Source of the DNA: Corynebacterium urogenitale
GTDB lineage: Bacteria > Actinomycetota > Actinomycetes > Mycobacteriales > Mycobacteriaceae
Length of the DNA stretch: 64,000 nucleotides
Assembly (NCBI RefSeq): GCF_009026825.1
Contig: NZ_CP045032.1
Coordinates: 558,001 to 622,000 of the forward strand
Reading direction: 5' to 3'
A program made the position numbers and the translations under genes. The notes under the pieces are model-generated. The model made no database searches, was not told the DNA's origin, and was given only the letters and a program-made list of their open reading frames with translations. The number at the start of each line of letters is the position of its first letter. The stretch's first letter is position 1. Below are positions 8,350-17,500 of the stretch, piece by piece.

Positions 8350-8949
8350 TTACTTCCGCTTGAGAAAATCTTCGAGGCTCAAATCCTCGATCGCGGGGTC
8401 TGCCTGGATCGTGCGGCGCCACTGGCGGATGGCCTCGTTGCCCGCGGGGAAGATGTCATCGGAATCGCGGAACTTCGCGTCAATGAGCAGGGGGAGAAGC
8501 ATGCTGGTGGCGAGGTGTTCTGTCCATGCCTCGGGTGTTTCGGAGTCGTAGGGGCTGTCCACTTTGTAGGGGAAGCGCTCGAGGTCTTCCGGAGTAATGT
8601 TGAGCAACTCGAGGGCGCGCTTGTGGAACTGACGGCGCAGGTCGTTTTCGCGTTCGAGGAAGACGCTGCCGTTGATCACGGTGGCGGCGGAATCCCTGAG
8701 ATCGTCAGGTAGGGATGAGATGGCTTTGATGCGGGCCTGGTCCACGTCCAATCCCTCATCGCGGTAGGAGTAATAGCGCTGAAGGGCGGCCTCTAGGTCT
8801 TCATCCTCGACGTCAATGCGCGGCGTCACGCTGTACTTCTTTCCGAGCAGCGTGGGGATGAGGTTGCCAGAGGGGATGCCATCCACTGGAATGTAGTGGG
8901 GATCCTTGCTGCCGATGATCCATTGACCGTTGGCCGTCAGGGCAGTCAT
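8350..8949 (-). CDS. Conserved-looking hypothetical protein, charged, cytosolic
   Basis: 199-residue soluble protein that I do not recognise. It has no signal peptide or membrane segment. A beta-rich N-terminus (GQWIIGSKDPHYIPVDG) is followed by a charged helical region with many Asp, Glu, Arg and Leu. I start at the ATG at 8949 because AAAGGA stands 8 bases upstream; an ORF to 8994 exists but lacks such a site. It is convergent with tetR, 34 bases away. Codon use looks like that of its neighbours, so it is probably a real gene. Confidence 0.65.
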   Translation of the reverse strand: MTALTANGQWIIGSKDPHYIPVDGIPSGNLIPTLLGKKYSVTPRIDVEDEDLEAALQRYYSYRDEGLDVDQARIKAISSLPDDLRDSAATVINGSVFLERENDLRRQFHKRALELLNITPEDLERFPYKVDSPYDSETPEAWTEHLATSMLLPLLIDAKFRDSDDIFPAGNEAIRQWRRTIQADPAIEDLSLEDFLKRK

Positions 8950-9133
8950 GGTTGCCATCCTTTGTTGCATGTATTGAGCGCGACGGTGTGACAAGGTGCT
9001 CAGAAACTGTGTCTTGGAATCTTAGTCCCTCGGGATTCGGAGGGACAAAGTGACGCGGGACGGCGGCGCGGTAGGCGGGAACGGCATAGGGCGATCAGAC
9101 TGTCGCTAATGGCAGTTCGTGCGCAATAAAAAG

Positions 9134-9206
9134 TGCCCCAGAGAGGAATCGAACCTCCGACACCGGCTTTAGGAGAGCCGTGCTCTATCCACTGAGCTAC
9201 TAGGGC
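9134..9206 (-). tRNA. tRNA-Arg (anticodon CCU)
   Basis: A complete cloverleaf reads on the minus strand. The acceptor stem pairs GCCCTAG (9206-9200) with CTGGGGC, the anticodon stem CGGCT/AGCCG encloses the loop CTCCTAA with anticodon CCT, and the T arm contains GGTTCGATTCC. The discriminator base is A at 9134. The 3' CCA is not encoded and must be added. It decodes AGG arginine codons. Confidence 0.96.
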
Positions 9207-9273
9207 AGCATGCCTTGGACGGCACTGCGGAAGAGTTTACAAGGTGTCGGAGGTGCGGTCGAAATCGGCAACC

Positions 9274-9534
9274 TTAGTCGCAGAGGTAAGGGGCATCAGG
9301 GAAGATGCAGACACCGAGGAAATCCAGGGATCCCATGGAGCCGAGGAGCAGAGGAGTCCACGGGCCGCCAGCGATCCAGGCAATGGGGCCGGCCTTGACG
9401 TAGTTCACAGAACCCTGAACAGTGGCATCCGAAAGTCTCAAAGAGCCTTCGGTCTGGGCCTGGGCGGGCGCTGCCATGCCGGCGGTCAGTGCGGAAGCTG
9501 CGAGGGTTACGGTGAGAAACTTACGGATTTTCAT
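9274..9534 (-). CDS. Small secreted protein of unknown function
   Basis: 86-residue precursor. The first 27 residues, MKIRKFLTVTLAASALTAGM followed by AAPAQAQ, form a clear Sec signal peptide with an AQA cleavage site. The mature part is about 59 residues, with a hydrophobic Gly/Pro/Trp-rich centre (IAWIAGGPWTPLLLG) and two cysteines near the C-terminus (GVCIFPDAPYLCD) that could form a disulfide. AAGGA lies 9 bases before the ATG at 9534, so I reject the longer form starting at 9576. Small Cys-paired secreted proteins are frequent in corynebacteria; no function is known to me. Confidence 0.75.
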   Translation of the reverse strand: MKIRKFLTVTLAASALTAGMAAPAQAQTEGSLRLSDATVQGSVNYVKAGPIAWIAGGPWTPLLLGSMGSLDFLGVCIFPDAPYLCD

Positions 9535-9658
9535 AGAGCTTAGTCCTTCCACCCGGGTTGGGGTCGTGTGGTGCACCTCGTGGTGAGTGAGGCGGAAAAG
9601 ACCTTGTGGTCTTACTTTTACTTACCGAAAAACCGATGGCCTGTGTTAGCAATCACAA

Positions 9659-9706
9659 GAAAAAGGTTGTCCCCGTTCTCAGTTGAGTGGAGCGGGGGAC
9701 AACCTT
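9659..9706 (-). terminator. Rho-independent terminator of the mctC operon
   Basis: AAGGTTGTCCCC (9663-9674) and GGGGACAACCTT (9695-9706) are perfect inverted arms with a 20-base loop. On the minus strand the stem is followed by TTTTTC, giving a standard terminator about 70 bases past the permease stop. Confidence 0.85.
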
Positions 9707-9776
9707 CGTCAGTTGTTCAGTGACTCTTGCACTGCAGTATGTGCAAGGAGACGGTCAAGCCTCCTTGACGTGTCGA

Positions 9777-11396
9777 TTAGTGATCGACCGGGGCCTCAAC
9801 ACCAACACCGGTGAGGGAGCGAACTTCCATCTCTGCCTGGAGCTCATCCAAATTGTCGGGCTTGCCGATGAAGGTACCGACAATGCCAGCCAGGAAGCCC
9901 AGTGGGATGGATACCAGGCCTGGGTTGGTCAGCGGGAACCATGCCCAGTCGGCGCCGGAAACCATGGCGGTCTCGGATCCGGAGACAGCAGGGGAGAAGA
10001 AGATCAGCAGCAGGGCCGAGACGAGGCCGACGCTCAGGGAGGCCACGGCACCGGTGGTATTGAACTTCTTCCAGTACAGGGAGAACAGGATGGTCGGCAC
10101 GTTCGCCGAGGCTGCGACGCAGAATGCCAGGGAGACCAGGAAGGCCACGTTCTGTTCCATTGCGAGGATACCCAGCACGATCGCGACGATTCCGATGACG
10201 ACCACAGTCATGCGGGAGACGCGCACCTGCTCCTCCTCAGTGGACTCGCCGTTGCGGATCACGGAGTGGTAGAGGTCGTGTGCCACGGAAGCGGAGGCGG
10301 TGATAGCAAGACCTGCGACCACGGCGAGCACCGTCGCGAAAGCCACGGCAGAGATTAGAGCCATGAAGATAGGTCCTGCGAGCTCTAGCGCCAGCAGTGG
10401 TGCCGCAGCGTTTGCGCCACCTGGGGAAGCCTTGATGGTCTCTGGGCCAACCCATGCAGCGGCAGCGTAGCCGAGGAACAGAGTCAGCAGGTAGAAGCCG
10501 CCAATAAGAACGATAGCCCAGGTCACGGACTTACGAGCCTCGCGCGCCGTTGGCACGGTGTAGAAGCGCATGAGCACGTGAGGAAGACCTGCCACACCCA
10601 GTGCCAGGGAGAGGCCGAGGGAGATGAAGTCCAGGCGCTGAACGGCATCGACACCGTACTTCAGGCCAGGCTCCAGGATGGCGGTGTTACCACCGTGAGA
10701 ATCGACAGCTTCCTGCAGAAGCTGGGAGAAGTTGCCCTTCACGGAGATGAAGATGATGACGGTCATGATGACCACGCCACCGCACAGGAGGACGGCCTTG
10801 ATCATCTGCACGATGGTCGTGCCCTTCATACCGCCGATGAGGACGTAGGCGATCATCACCACACCCACGATGGCCACAACCAGAGCCTGGCCGGCCTTTT
10901 CGTGAATGTCGAGCAGCACGGATACCAGCGCGCCAGCACCTGCCATCTGGGCGATGAGGTAGAACAGGGTCACGCCGAGCGTGGAGAATGCAGCGGCCAC
11001 GCGGACGGGGCGCTGGCGAAGGCGGAAGGACAGCACATCCGCCATCGTGAACTTACCGGTGTTACGCAGCGGCTCGGCCACGAGCAGCAGGGCCAACAGC
11101 CACGCGACGAAGAAGCCGATGGAGTAGAGGAATCCATCGTAGCCAGTCAGGGCGATAGCGCCCACGATGCCCAGGAAGGATGCGGCAGATAGGTAGTCAC
11201 CTGCGATCGCCAGGCCGTTCTGCGTGCCGGAGAAGGATGCACCGCCGGTGTAGAAATCACCTGCGGACTTCTGTGGTTTCTTGGCGGCCATGGTCACGAT
11301 CGTCATCGTGACCACAATGAAGGCGATGAAGACCGAAATGTTGAGGATCGGATTGCCGGCAGAGGGAGTCTCAGCGGCGAGGAAGTGAAGATTCAT
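9777..11396 (-). CDS. mctC: MctC-type monocarboxylate:cation symporter (SSS family)
   Basis: 539-residue solute:sodium symporter family protein with about 13 membrane helices. It closely follows the ActP/MctC pattern, including the segments GDYLSAASFLGIVGA, VLPHVLMRFYTVPTAREARK (here GLPHVLMRFYTVP) and DLYHSVI after the SASVAHD motif. In C. glutamicum MctC takes up acetate, propionate and pyruvate, and its gene follows a DUF485 gene as it does here. The start is 12 bases after the stop of that gene, with AAGG upstream. The order and family argue for the same role; substrate range is inferred. Confidence 0.88.
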   Translation of the reverse strand: MNLHFLAAETPSAGNPILNISVFIAFIVVTMTIVTMAAKKPQKSAGDFYTGGASFSGTQNGLAIAGDYLSAASFLGIVGAIALTGYDGFLYSIGFFVAWLLALLLVAEPLRNTGKFTMADVLSFRLRQRPVRVAAAFSTLGVTLFYLIAQMAGAGALVSVLLDIHEKAGQALVVAIVGVVMIAYVLIGGMKGTTIVQMIKAVLLCGGVVIMTVIIFISVKGNFSQLLQEAVDSHGGNTAILEPGLKYGVDAVQRLDFISLGLSLALGVAGLPHVLMRFYTVPTAREARKSVTWAIVLIGGFYLLTLFLGYAAAAWVGPETIKASPGGANAAAPLLALELAGPIFMALISAVAFATVLAVVAGLAITASASVAHDLYHSVIRNGESTEEEQVRVSRMTVVVIGIVAIVLGILAMEQNVAFLVSLAFCVAASANVPTILFSLYWKKFNTTGAVASLSVGLVSALLLIFFSPAVSGSETAMVSGADWAWFPLTNPGLVSIPLGFLAGIVGTFIGKPDNLDELQAEMEVRSLTGVGVEAPVDH

Positions 11397-11408
11397 GCGC
11401 TTTTTTCC

Positions 11409-11786
11409 TTATGCCTGTGCCTGAGGGGTCTGAGGTGTCTGCGGAGCGCCCTCCAGGGATTCACGAATAGCCCGGGAACGGGGTTCCAGGGTCTTATTCG
11501 AGTACTGGACATACAACCAGGTGATGAGGAACGTCGTGACGAACTGGGCAAAGCCGAACAGGATGCCCACATTGACGTTGCCGAACACGGAGATTCCGAA
11601 GAAGTTCGGCGTGTACATTGCGGTCACGATGTAGATCACGAACCACACCACACCGGCGACGGTGAGTGGGAAGGTGAATCCGCGCTGCTTGGAACGCAGC
11701 TCCTGGAACTCGGGGCTCTTTTGTGCCGCAATGAATTCCTGAGAGGTGGGGGTGTGCCGCTGTATAGACGGTGAAGGCTGGCCCAA
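11409..11786 (-). CDS. DUF485 membrane protein, partner of MctC
   Basis: About 125-residue protein with two membrane helices, FTFPLTVAGVVWFVIYIVTA and FGFAQFVTTFLITWLYVQY, separated by a short loop: the DUF485 pattern that accompanies ActP/MctC permeases. I prefer a TTG start at 11786 because AAAGGGAG lies 6 bases before it; an upstream ATG at 11834 would add 16 residues but has no ribosome binding site and would lie 3 bases from a GlxR-like palindrome. The permease gene follows after 12 bases. Its role in transport is not known in detail. Confidence 0.8.
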   Translation of the reverse strand: MGQPSPSIQRHTPTSQEFIAAQKSPEFQELRSKQRGFTFPLTVAGVVWFVIYIVTAMYTPNFFGISVFGNVNVGILFGFAQFVTTFLITWLYVQYSNKTLEPRSRAIRESLEGAPQTPQTPQAQA

Positions 11787-11836
11787 CGGTATCTCCCTTT
11801 CTTTGAACGTCGAGGGCGCGATGGGTGCTCGCATCC

Positions 11837-11852
11837 CGTGATAAGAGTCACA
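11837..11852. promoter_or_regulatory. GlxR (CRP-type) binding-site candidate
   Basis: On the minus strand TGTGACTCTTATCACG fits the corynebacterial GlxR consensus TGTGA-N6-TCACA with one mismatch. It lies about 50 bases before the proposed start of the DUF485-mctC operon. GlxR control of carbon-uptake genes is well established in C. glutamicum; binding here is inferred. Confidence 0.5.
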
Positions 11853-12154
11853 GAACTACTGTGATTGCGACTGAACTTACAGGGGGTTATGTTGGACCAT
11901 CAAAGAATCCTGGGAAATCACTCAGGGGAGAGGGGTGATTACCGGCTCTGTTGCGCAATTTGACCTGCATTTATGCAAAAAATGCAGTTAGTCAATGGGG
12001 GGTATTGCAGACTTGGTCTAGTCGGAATTAACCGAAGAAATGCATATGAGGATATTCCTGAAATGCCCAGGTTCGAGCGGCTTGCGGGTACGCCACAGTA
12101 CCGGCCCGCGACGCGCGGGTCGGTGAATCAAGAAAAACTGAAAGTCTTGAACGT
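11853..12154. promoter_or_regulatory. Upstream control region of the mctC operon
   Basis: No gene is supported here. Several G4-G6 runs ending in T or A (for example near 11882-11888, 11930-11937 and 11995-12002) resemble the G-tract half-sites described for RamA. A hairpin with arms CTGCATTT (11965-11972) and AAATGCAG (11980-11987) stands among them. C. glutamicum mctC is known to be controlled by RamA and RamB, so these are plausible sites, at low certainty. Confidence 0.35.
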
Positions 12155-12229
12155 TCAGGCGCTCTGACAAACCTCAGCGGCCAGGCGCTCCGAAAACCTT
12201 CAGCGGCCGGGCGCTCCGCCGACCTAGCG
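12155..12229. repeat. Three-unit 26-bp tandem repeat at the 3' end of folA
   Basis: Units start at 12155, 12181 and 12207, exactly 26 bases apart, and share a core CAGGCGCTC(T/C)GA followed by ACCTCAGCGG-like sequence. The third unit is shorter and includes the folA stop codon (12224-12226). The repeat is seen directly; its role is unknown. Confidence 0.8.
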
Positions 12230-12859
12230 CCGGGTCCACACACAGAAGCGGTAGCGCAACGGTTGGTCGTCATCCACCGCATGGCCACGGCGAGAGGTCA
12301 TCCACTCGCTGGCCTCCAGAGTGAACTCCTCAGGAGAAATCTCCGGCGCGACCACTTGGAAGCGCTCTGGAGCGGTCATCTCAATTTCGGTCACCACGAT
12401 CCGATCGGCCACCGGCATGCACTGCTGGTACACGGTGCCACCACCGAGAATCCACACGGTATTGCTCAGGTCACCGGGGTTGTTGGCGTCAATCCACCGC
12501 GTCGCCGCGGCAATGGACTCAGGAAGGTTGGTGTGAACGTGGCCACCAGGGGCGTCATAGTCCTCGTTGCTGGTTACCACGAAGTTCTCGCGCTTCGGTA
12601 GCGGCCGGTACGGATCCTCCAGCGCCTCCCAAGACGTGCGCCCCATCACCACCGGATACCCCTCGGTGGATTCCTTGAAGTGCTTGAGGTCCTCCGGCAG
12701 GTACCACGGCATGTCATCGCCATCGCCGATCACGCGGTCGGTGGTTTGCGCCCAGATCATCGCCACCTCCACGTCGTGGCCGATCAACTCACGCAGAGTC
12801 TCGTGGGACAGATCCGGGTAGTTGCTGCCGGCACCTGTGCTCGTCGCGTCCGCGGTCAT
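12224..12859 (-). CDS. folA: Dihydrofolate reductase
   Basis: Reduces dihydrofolate to tetrahydrofolate with NADPH. The protein has 211 residues, about 40-50 more than usual, mainly because of an N-terminal extension of about 30 residues before the first core strand (EVAMIWAQTTDRVIG). The substrate site MPWYLPEDLKHFK contains the catalytic Asp57, and VMGRTSWEAL and ILGGGTVYQQ are the NADPH-binding segments. It follows thyA with no gap: the thyA TAA ends next to the folA ATG, so the two are translated in tandem and form the classic thymidylate-cycle pair. Its stop lies in a tandem repeat. Confidence 0.95.
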   Translation of the reverse strand: MTADATSTGAGSNYPDLSHETLRELIGHDVEVAMIWAQTTDRVIGDGDDMPWYLPEDLKHFKESTEGYPVVMGRTSWEALEDPYRPLPKRENFVVTSNEDYDAPGGHVHTNLPESIAAATRWIDANNPGDLSNTVWILGGGTVYQQCMPVADRIVVTEIEMTAPERFQVVAPEISPEEFTLEASEWMTSRRGHAVDDDQPLRYRFCVWTRR

Positions 12860-13687
12860 TTAGACAGATACCTTTCCCTTGATTACCGGGTGGGGGTCGT
12901 AGCCGGTAAATGTGATGTCTTCGAAGCCGTAGCTGAACATATCGGCGGCCTTCGTGAGCTCCAACTGCGGGTAAGGCCGCGCCTCACGGGACAGCTGCAG
13001 CTTCACTTGCTCGACGTGGTTGTCGTAGATGTGGCAGTCGCCGCCGGTCCAGATGAACTCGCCGACCTTAAGCCCAGCCTGCTGGGCGAACATGTGGGTC
13101 AGCAGGGAGTAGCTGGCGATGTTGAATGGCACACCGAGGAACATGTCCGCGCTGCGCTGGTACAGCTGGCAGCTCAGGGTGCCATCGGCCACGTACAGCT
13201 GGAACAGCAAGTGGCACGGCGGCAGCGCCATGTTGGAAATTTCGCTGACGTTCCAGGCGGAGACGATATTGCGGCGGGAATCCGGGTTGGATTTCAGCAT
13301 CTCCAGCGCTTGGCTGATCTGATCAATGTGCTGACCGTCGGGGGTCGGCCAGCTTCGCCACTGCACGCCGTAGACCGGGCCCAAGTTGCCGTTGTCATCC
13401 GCCCACTCGTTCCAGATGCGGATGCCGTTGTCCTGGAGCCACTTCACGTTCGAGTTACCTTGCAGGAACCACAGCAGTTCACCGACTACTGATTTGATGT
13501 GTACCGATTTCGTGGTGATCAGCGGGAAGGAATCGGCCAGGTTGTAGCGAATCTGGCGCCCGAACAGGCTGGTCGTGCCGGTTCCCGTGCGGTCCTGCTT
13601 GTGCGTTCCCGTTTCTAGGATTTCGCGCAGCAGGTCCTCGTACGGCGTCGGCACTGCGCCCTGTCCGTCTGTGATGTTCGACGCCAC
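12860..13687 (-). CDS. thyA: Thymidylate synthase (ThyA type)
   Basis: Converts dUMP to dTMP using methylenetetrahydrofolate and releases dihydrofolate, which the adjacent FolA regenerates. 275 residues, close to the usual 264. The catalytic cysteine is Cys158 in [15 protein letters not shown]; the dUMP-binding arginines are in [11 protein letters not shown], and [20 protein letters not shown] is the most conserved block. The ORF starts at the ATG at 13687; AAGGAGG-like sequence precedes it. There is no sign of ThyX. Firm call. Confidence 0.97.
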   Translation of the reverse strand: MASNITDGQGAVPTPYEDLLREILETGTHKQDRTGTGTTSLFGRQIRYNLADSFPLITTKSVHIKSVVGELLWFLQGNSNVKWLQDNGIRIWNEWADDNGNLGPVYGVQWRSWPTPDGQHIDQISQALEMLKSNPDSRRNIVSAWNVSEISNMALPPCHLLFQLYVADGTLSCQLYQRSADMFLGVPFNIASYSLLTHMFAQQAGLKVGEFIWTGGDCHIYDNHVEQVKLQLSREARPYPQLELTKAADMFSYGFEDITFTGYDPHPVIKGKVSV

Positions 13688-13790
13688 CAGTAACGCCTCC
13701 TTGGCTTATCCGTGCATGCTTTCACGCCTAGCCTATGCGACGTGGCGCGGGAGGCGGCGATGGGGCTCGGCTAGCTGCCGTCAAGGAGGG

Positions 13791-14555
13791 TTATTCCGCG
13801 TAGTCGCCGTGCAACTCCTTGTACTTCGCGGCAGCGACGAGGATGCGCTCAGCGCAATCGGGGCGGCTGATCAACAGGTCAGGTAGGTAGGGGGATTCGT
13901 TGTTGTAGGTCGGAGCCGACCCGTCCAAGCGCGTGGTGTGCAGGCCAGCCGCCTGTGCCACGCCAACGGGGGCAGCGTTATCCCACTCGTACTGGCCGCC
14001 GGCGTGAATGTAGGCATCGTTGTCGCCGAGGATGACGGACACGGCCTTCGCTCCACACGAGCCCATTGTCACAAGCTCCATACCGAGCTCATCGGCAATG
14101 AACTGGCCGATAGCCGGAGGGGAATTGCGGCTGACCACCAGTCGGTTGGTCTGCGGACCCTCCACGGCGCGGACCTCGGAAGTGTGGAATACCTTGCCTA
14201 GATCCGGCATTCCCACAGCAGAGTGCGTGATCTCGCCATCCTCGGCCAAAGCAATGTGTACAGCCCAGTCCTGGCGGCCGGAGGCGAACTCGCGGGTGCC
14301 GTCGAGTGGGTCGATGATCCACACGCGGTTCTTGCTGAGTCGTTCGGGGGTATCTGCTGCCTCCTCGGAGAGCATCCCATCGTCTGGTCGGTGAAGTGCC
14401 AGGCACCGGGCGATCCAATCCTGGGCTAGCGCATCGCCCGCATCTCCCAGTGTGGAGTCGCGGAGGAGGCCGACGTTGCGAACGCCTTTGAGGATCTCGC
14501 CGGTGCCCTGCGCGAGGCGCTGGGCGAGGGTTGCATCATTGAGCTCAGCCGTCAT
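13791..14555 (-). CDS. cysQ: 3'(2'),5'-bisphosphate nucleotidase-like phosphatase (CysQ, inositol monophosphatase fold)
   Basis: 254-residue magnesium-dependent phosphatase. Metal-binding motifs are LSEEAAD, WIIDPLDGTREF and, near the C-terminus, WDNAAPVGVAQAAG. The GTREFASGRQDWAVHIAL segment resembles actinobacterial CysQ, which removes the 3' phosphate from PAP or PAPS during sulfate assimilation; some homologues also act on inositol phosphates or fructose bisphosphate. I start at the ATG at 14555, not at 14591: a TAAAGT -10 box lies 7 bases before it. It is divergent from lhr. The window has two more members of this fold (35.1 and 36.0 kb). Confidence 0.8.
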   Translation of the reverse strand: MTAELNDATLAQRLAQGTGEILKGVRNVGLLRDSTLGDAGDALAQDWIARCLALHRPDDGMLSEEAADTPERLSKNRVWIIDPLDGTREFASGRQDWAVHIALAEDGEITHSAVGMPDLGKVFHTSEVRAVEGPQTNRLVVSRNSPPAIGQFIADELGMELVTMGSCGAKAVSVILGDNDAYIHAGGQYEWDNAAPVGVAQAAGLHTTRLDGSAPTYNNESPYLPDLLISRPDCAERILVAAAKYKELHGDYAE

Positions 14556-14589
14556 AGCACCAACTTTAGCGGTCTGTTTAGATGGGCAC
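14556..14589. promoter_or_regulatory. Back-to-back leaderless promoters of cysQ and lhr
   Basis: Only 34 bases separate the two start codons. On the minus strand TAAAGT (14568-14563) ends 7 bases before the cysQ ATG. On the plus strand TTAGAT (14578-14583) ends 6 bases before the lhr ATG. Neither gene has a ribosome binding site. Each -35 must lie near or inside the opposite gene. Confidence 0.5.
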
Positions 14590-17500
14590 ATGCCCTCCGA
14601 CGCTCTAAGTAAATTTCATGCCCCCGTATCGGCATGGTTTCGGGATGTTTTTCAGGAACCAACCGTGGTGCAAAACCAGGCGTGGGAGGTTATCTCGGAA
14701 GGAAAGAATGCGCTGATCGTCGCGCCCACTGGCTCGGGTAAGACCCTCGCCGCCTTCCTCTGGTCACTCTCCCAACTGACCAGCCAATCATTCCTCGAGC
14801 ACACGATCGAAAAAGATGCGAGCAGCCGGGCGCAAGGCGGCACGCGGGTGCTATATGTCTCCCCGCTGAAGGCCCTGGGGGTGGATGTGGATCGCAATCT
14901 CGCCGCACCACTCGCGGGCATTGCGCGAACCGCTGCCGCGATGGGGGAGACCGTGGCTCCCGTGCGCGTCGGTGTGCGCAGTGGCGATACGCCATCGTCC
15001 GAACGCGCCAAGATGCTGCGCAACCCGCCAGAAATTCTCATCACGACGCCAGAGTCCCTCTACCTCATGCTCACCTCCAAAGCGGCGGGGACGCTCCGCG
15101 GCGTGGACACGGTCATCATCGATGAGGTTCACGCTGTCGCTGGCACGAAGCGCGGAACCCACCTGGCGTTAAGCCTCGAGCGCTTGGAGATGATCACGAA
15201 CACACCGGTGCAGCGCATTGGGCTGTCCGCCACTGTCAATCCCATCGACACCGTCGCCAGCTTCCTCGGAGGCGATCGCCCCGTGACCGTGGTGAATCCG
15301 AAGATTGCCAAGGCATGGGATGTCCATGTGCGCTCGGTAGTGGAAAACTTCCAGGATCCGCCCGCAATGGAGGACCTGGTGGCGTCGAACTACGAAGACA
15401 CGGCGGCAGACGGGATGGGAGAAGCACCGGAGTTCGAACCCATCGACGAGGCGCTCGTGGGTCCCTCGCTGATCGGAGAGGGACTTGGTGGAGTCACAGA
15501 CAATGGTTCCGGCATGCGTGTGGCCAGCGGCGTGGATAAGGAATCGGCGCTACCGCAGCAAAAGAGTGTCTGGCCGCATGTACAGCGAGCGGTGTACGAG
15601 CAGATCATGGACAACCGCTCCACCCTCGTGTTCGTCAATTCCCGCCGCAGTGCCGAGCGGCTGACCGGAGCGCTCAATGAAGAATGGGCCAAAGAGCACG
15701 ACCCGGATGCTCTGGCAGCTCCCACCCGGCGCGATCCAGCCCAGCTCATGGCTCAATCGGCACAGGTCACGGGTGTGGAGCCCGTGATTGCGCGTGCCCA
15801 TCATGGCTCCGTATCCAAGGACGAACGCGCGGACATTGAGGAGGCGCTCAAAGCCGGACGGCTCAAGGCCGTGGTGGCTACCAGTTCCTTGGAACTCGGC
15901 ATCGACATGGGGCTCGTGGATCACGTCATTCAGGTTGGCGCGCCACCTTCCGTCTCTGCGGCTGTGCAACGATGCGGCCGCGCCGGGCACACCGTGGGCG
16001 CTGTGAGCCGGGCGACCATCTATCCGCTGCATAAGCAGGATGCGGAGGCAGCGACGGTCGTGGTGGATCGCATGCTCAAAGGCGAGCTGGAACCGTTGCA
16101 TGTCGTCACCAACGCGCTCGACGTGCTGGCGCAGCACACCGTAGCGATGGCTGCGCAGGCGGAGGTCACCTCCGACAAGGAGCTGGACGTGGAGCAGTGG
16201 TGGCGCATGGTCCGGCGTGCGCATCCCTATGCCGCGCTCCCGCGGGATGCTTTCGATGGAGTCATCGAGCTGATCAGCGGTCATTACCCTTCGACCGACT
16301 TTGCTGATCTCAAGCCACGCGTGGTCTACGACCCGACTGCCGGCACCCTGAGCGCACGCCCCGGCGCACAGCGCATCGCGGTGACCAACGGCGGCACCAT
16401 TCCCGACCGTGGCATGTTTGGCGTGTTTCTGGCAGCGGGAACGGAAACCGGGGCGCGACGCGTGGGCGAGCTGGATGAGGAGATGGTGTACGAATCCCGG
16501 GTGGGTGACGTCTTCACCCTGGGCGCATCGAGCTGGCGGATTGTGGAGATCACTCGCGACCAGGTGATTGTTGCGCCCGCTGCGGGCCACACCGGGCGCC
16601 TGCCGTTTTGGACGGGCGATGCCGAAGGCCGCCCAGTGCAGCTCGGTGAGGCCATAGGCAAGCACCGGCGTGCTTGGGGCAAGGGAACACTTGAAGATCT
16701 GCGCGGCGCCGAGTTCCTCTGCGACAACACCCTGGCGAACCTGGACGCCTTCTACCGCGATCAGAAGGAATCCGCAGGCGTGATTCCCGACGAGAAAACT
16801 ATCTTGGTCGAGCGCTTCCGCGATGAGATCGGGGATTGGCGCGTGGTGGTTCACACTCCCTTTGGTCGTGGTGTCAATGCCCCATGGGCAATGGCGCTCT
16901 CCGCCCAGCTTCAACGTGATACGGGTATCGACGCCATGGCCGTGGCAGGAGACGATGGGATGGTGCTGCGCCTGCCCTATTCCGAGGATCCGCCCGGTCT
17001 GGAGCTGCTGCTCGGCGCGGGAGACGAAGGCGGTGAGGTGCCGGACGACCCTGCCGATCACCTCGTAGCGGACGTGATGGACAATGTGGGTTCCTCCGCG
17101 CTCTTCGCCGGTCGCTTCCGCGAATGCGCTGCACGTTCCCTTCTGCTGCCGCGGCGTCAACCCGGCAAGCGCCAACCACTGTGGCAGCAGCGGCAACGCG
17201 CAGCCCAGTTGCTCGATGTCGCACGGAATCACCCAGAGTTCCCCGTGATGGTGGAAACCATGCGGGAGTGTCTGCACGATGTCTACAACTTGGACGCACT
17301 AGCGCGGGTTGTCCGTGGCGTGCAGATCCGTGGCGGTAATGGAGCCATCCGCGTGGCCGAGGTGACTACGGAAGCCCCGAGCGCCTTCGCGGAATCCCTG
17401 CTGTTTACCTACACCAGCGCCTTCATGTACGAAGGTGATTCTGCGGAGCGCGCCGCGGCTCTCGCCGTGGATCCGGCATTGCTTGCCAAAGTCCTGGGTA

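Noticed and set aside
12155..12229. CRISPR array
   Set aside because: Units abut with no unique spacers, so it is a simple tandem repeat. The same holds for the arrays at 30.8 and 63.2 kb.
12028..12288. 86-codon minus-strand frame beyond folA
   Set aside because: It overlaps folA out of frame and runs through the tandem repeat; no ribosome binding site or domain.
15550..17277. 575-codon open frame on the minus strand inside lhr
   Set aside because: It is antisense to conserved Lhr motifs and its translation shows no domain; long chance frames are common opposite GC-rich coding sequence.
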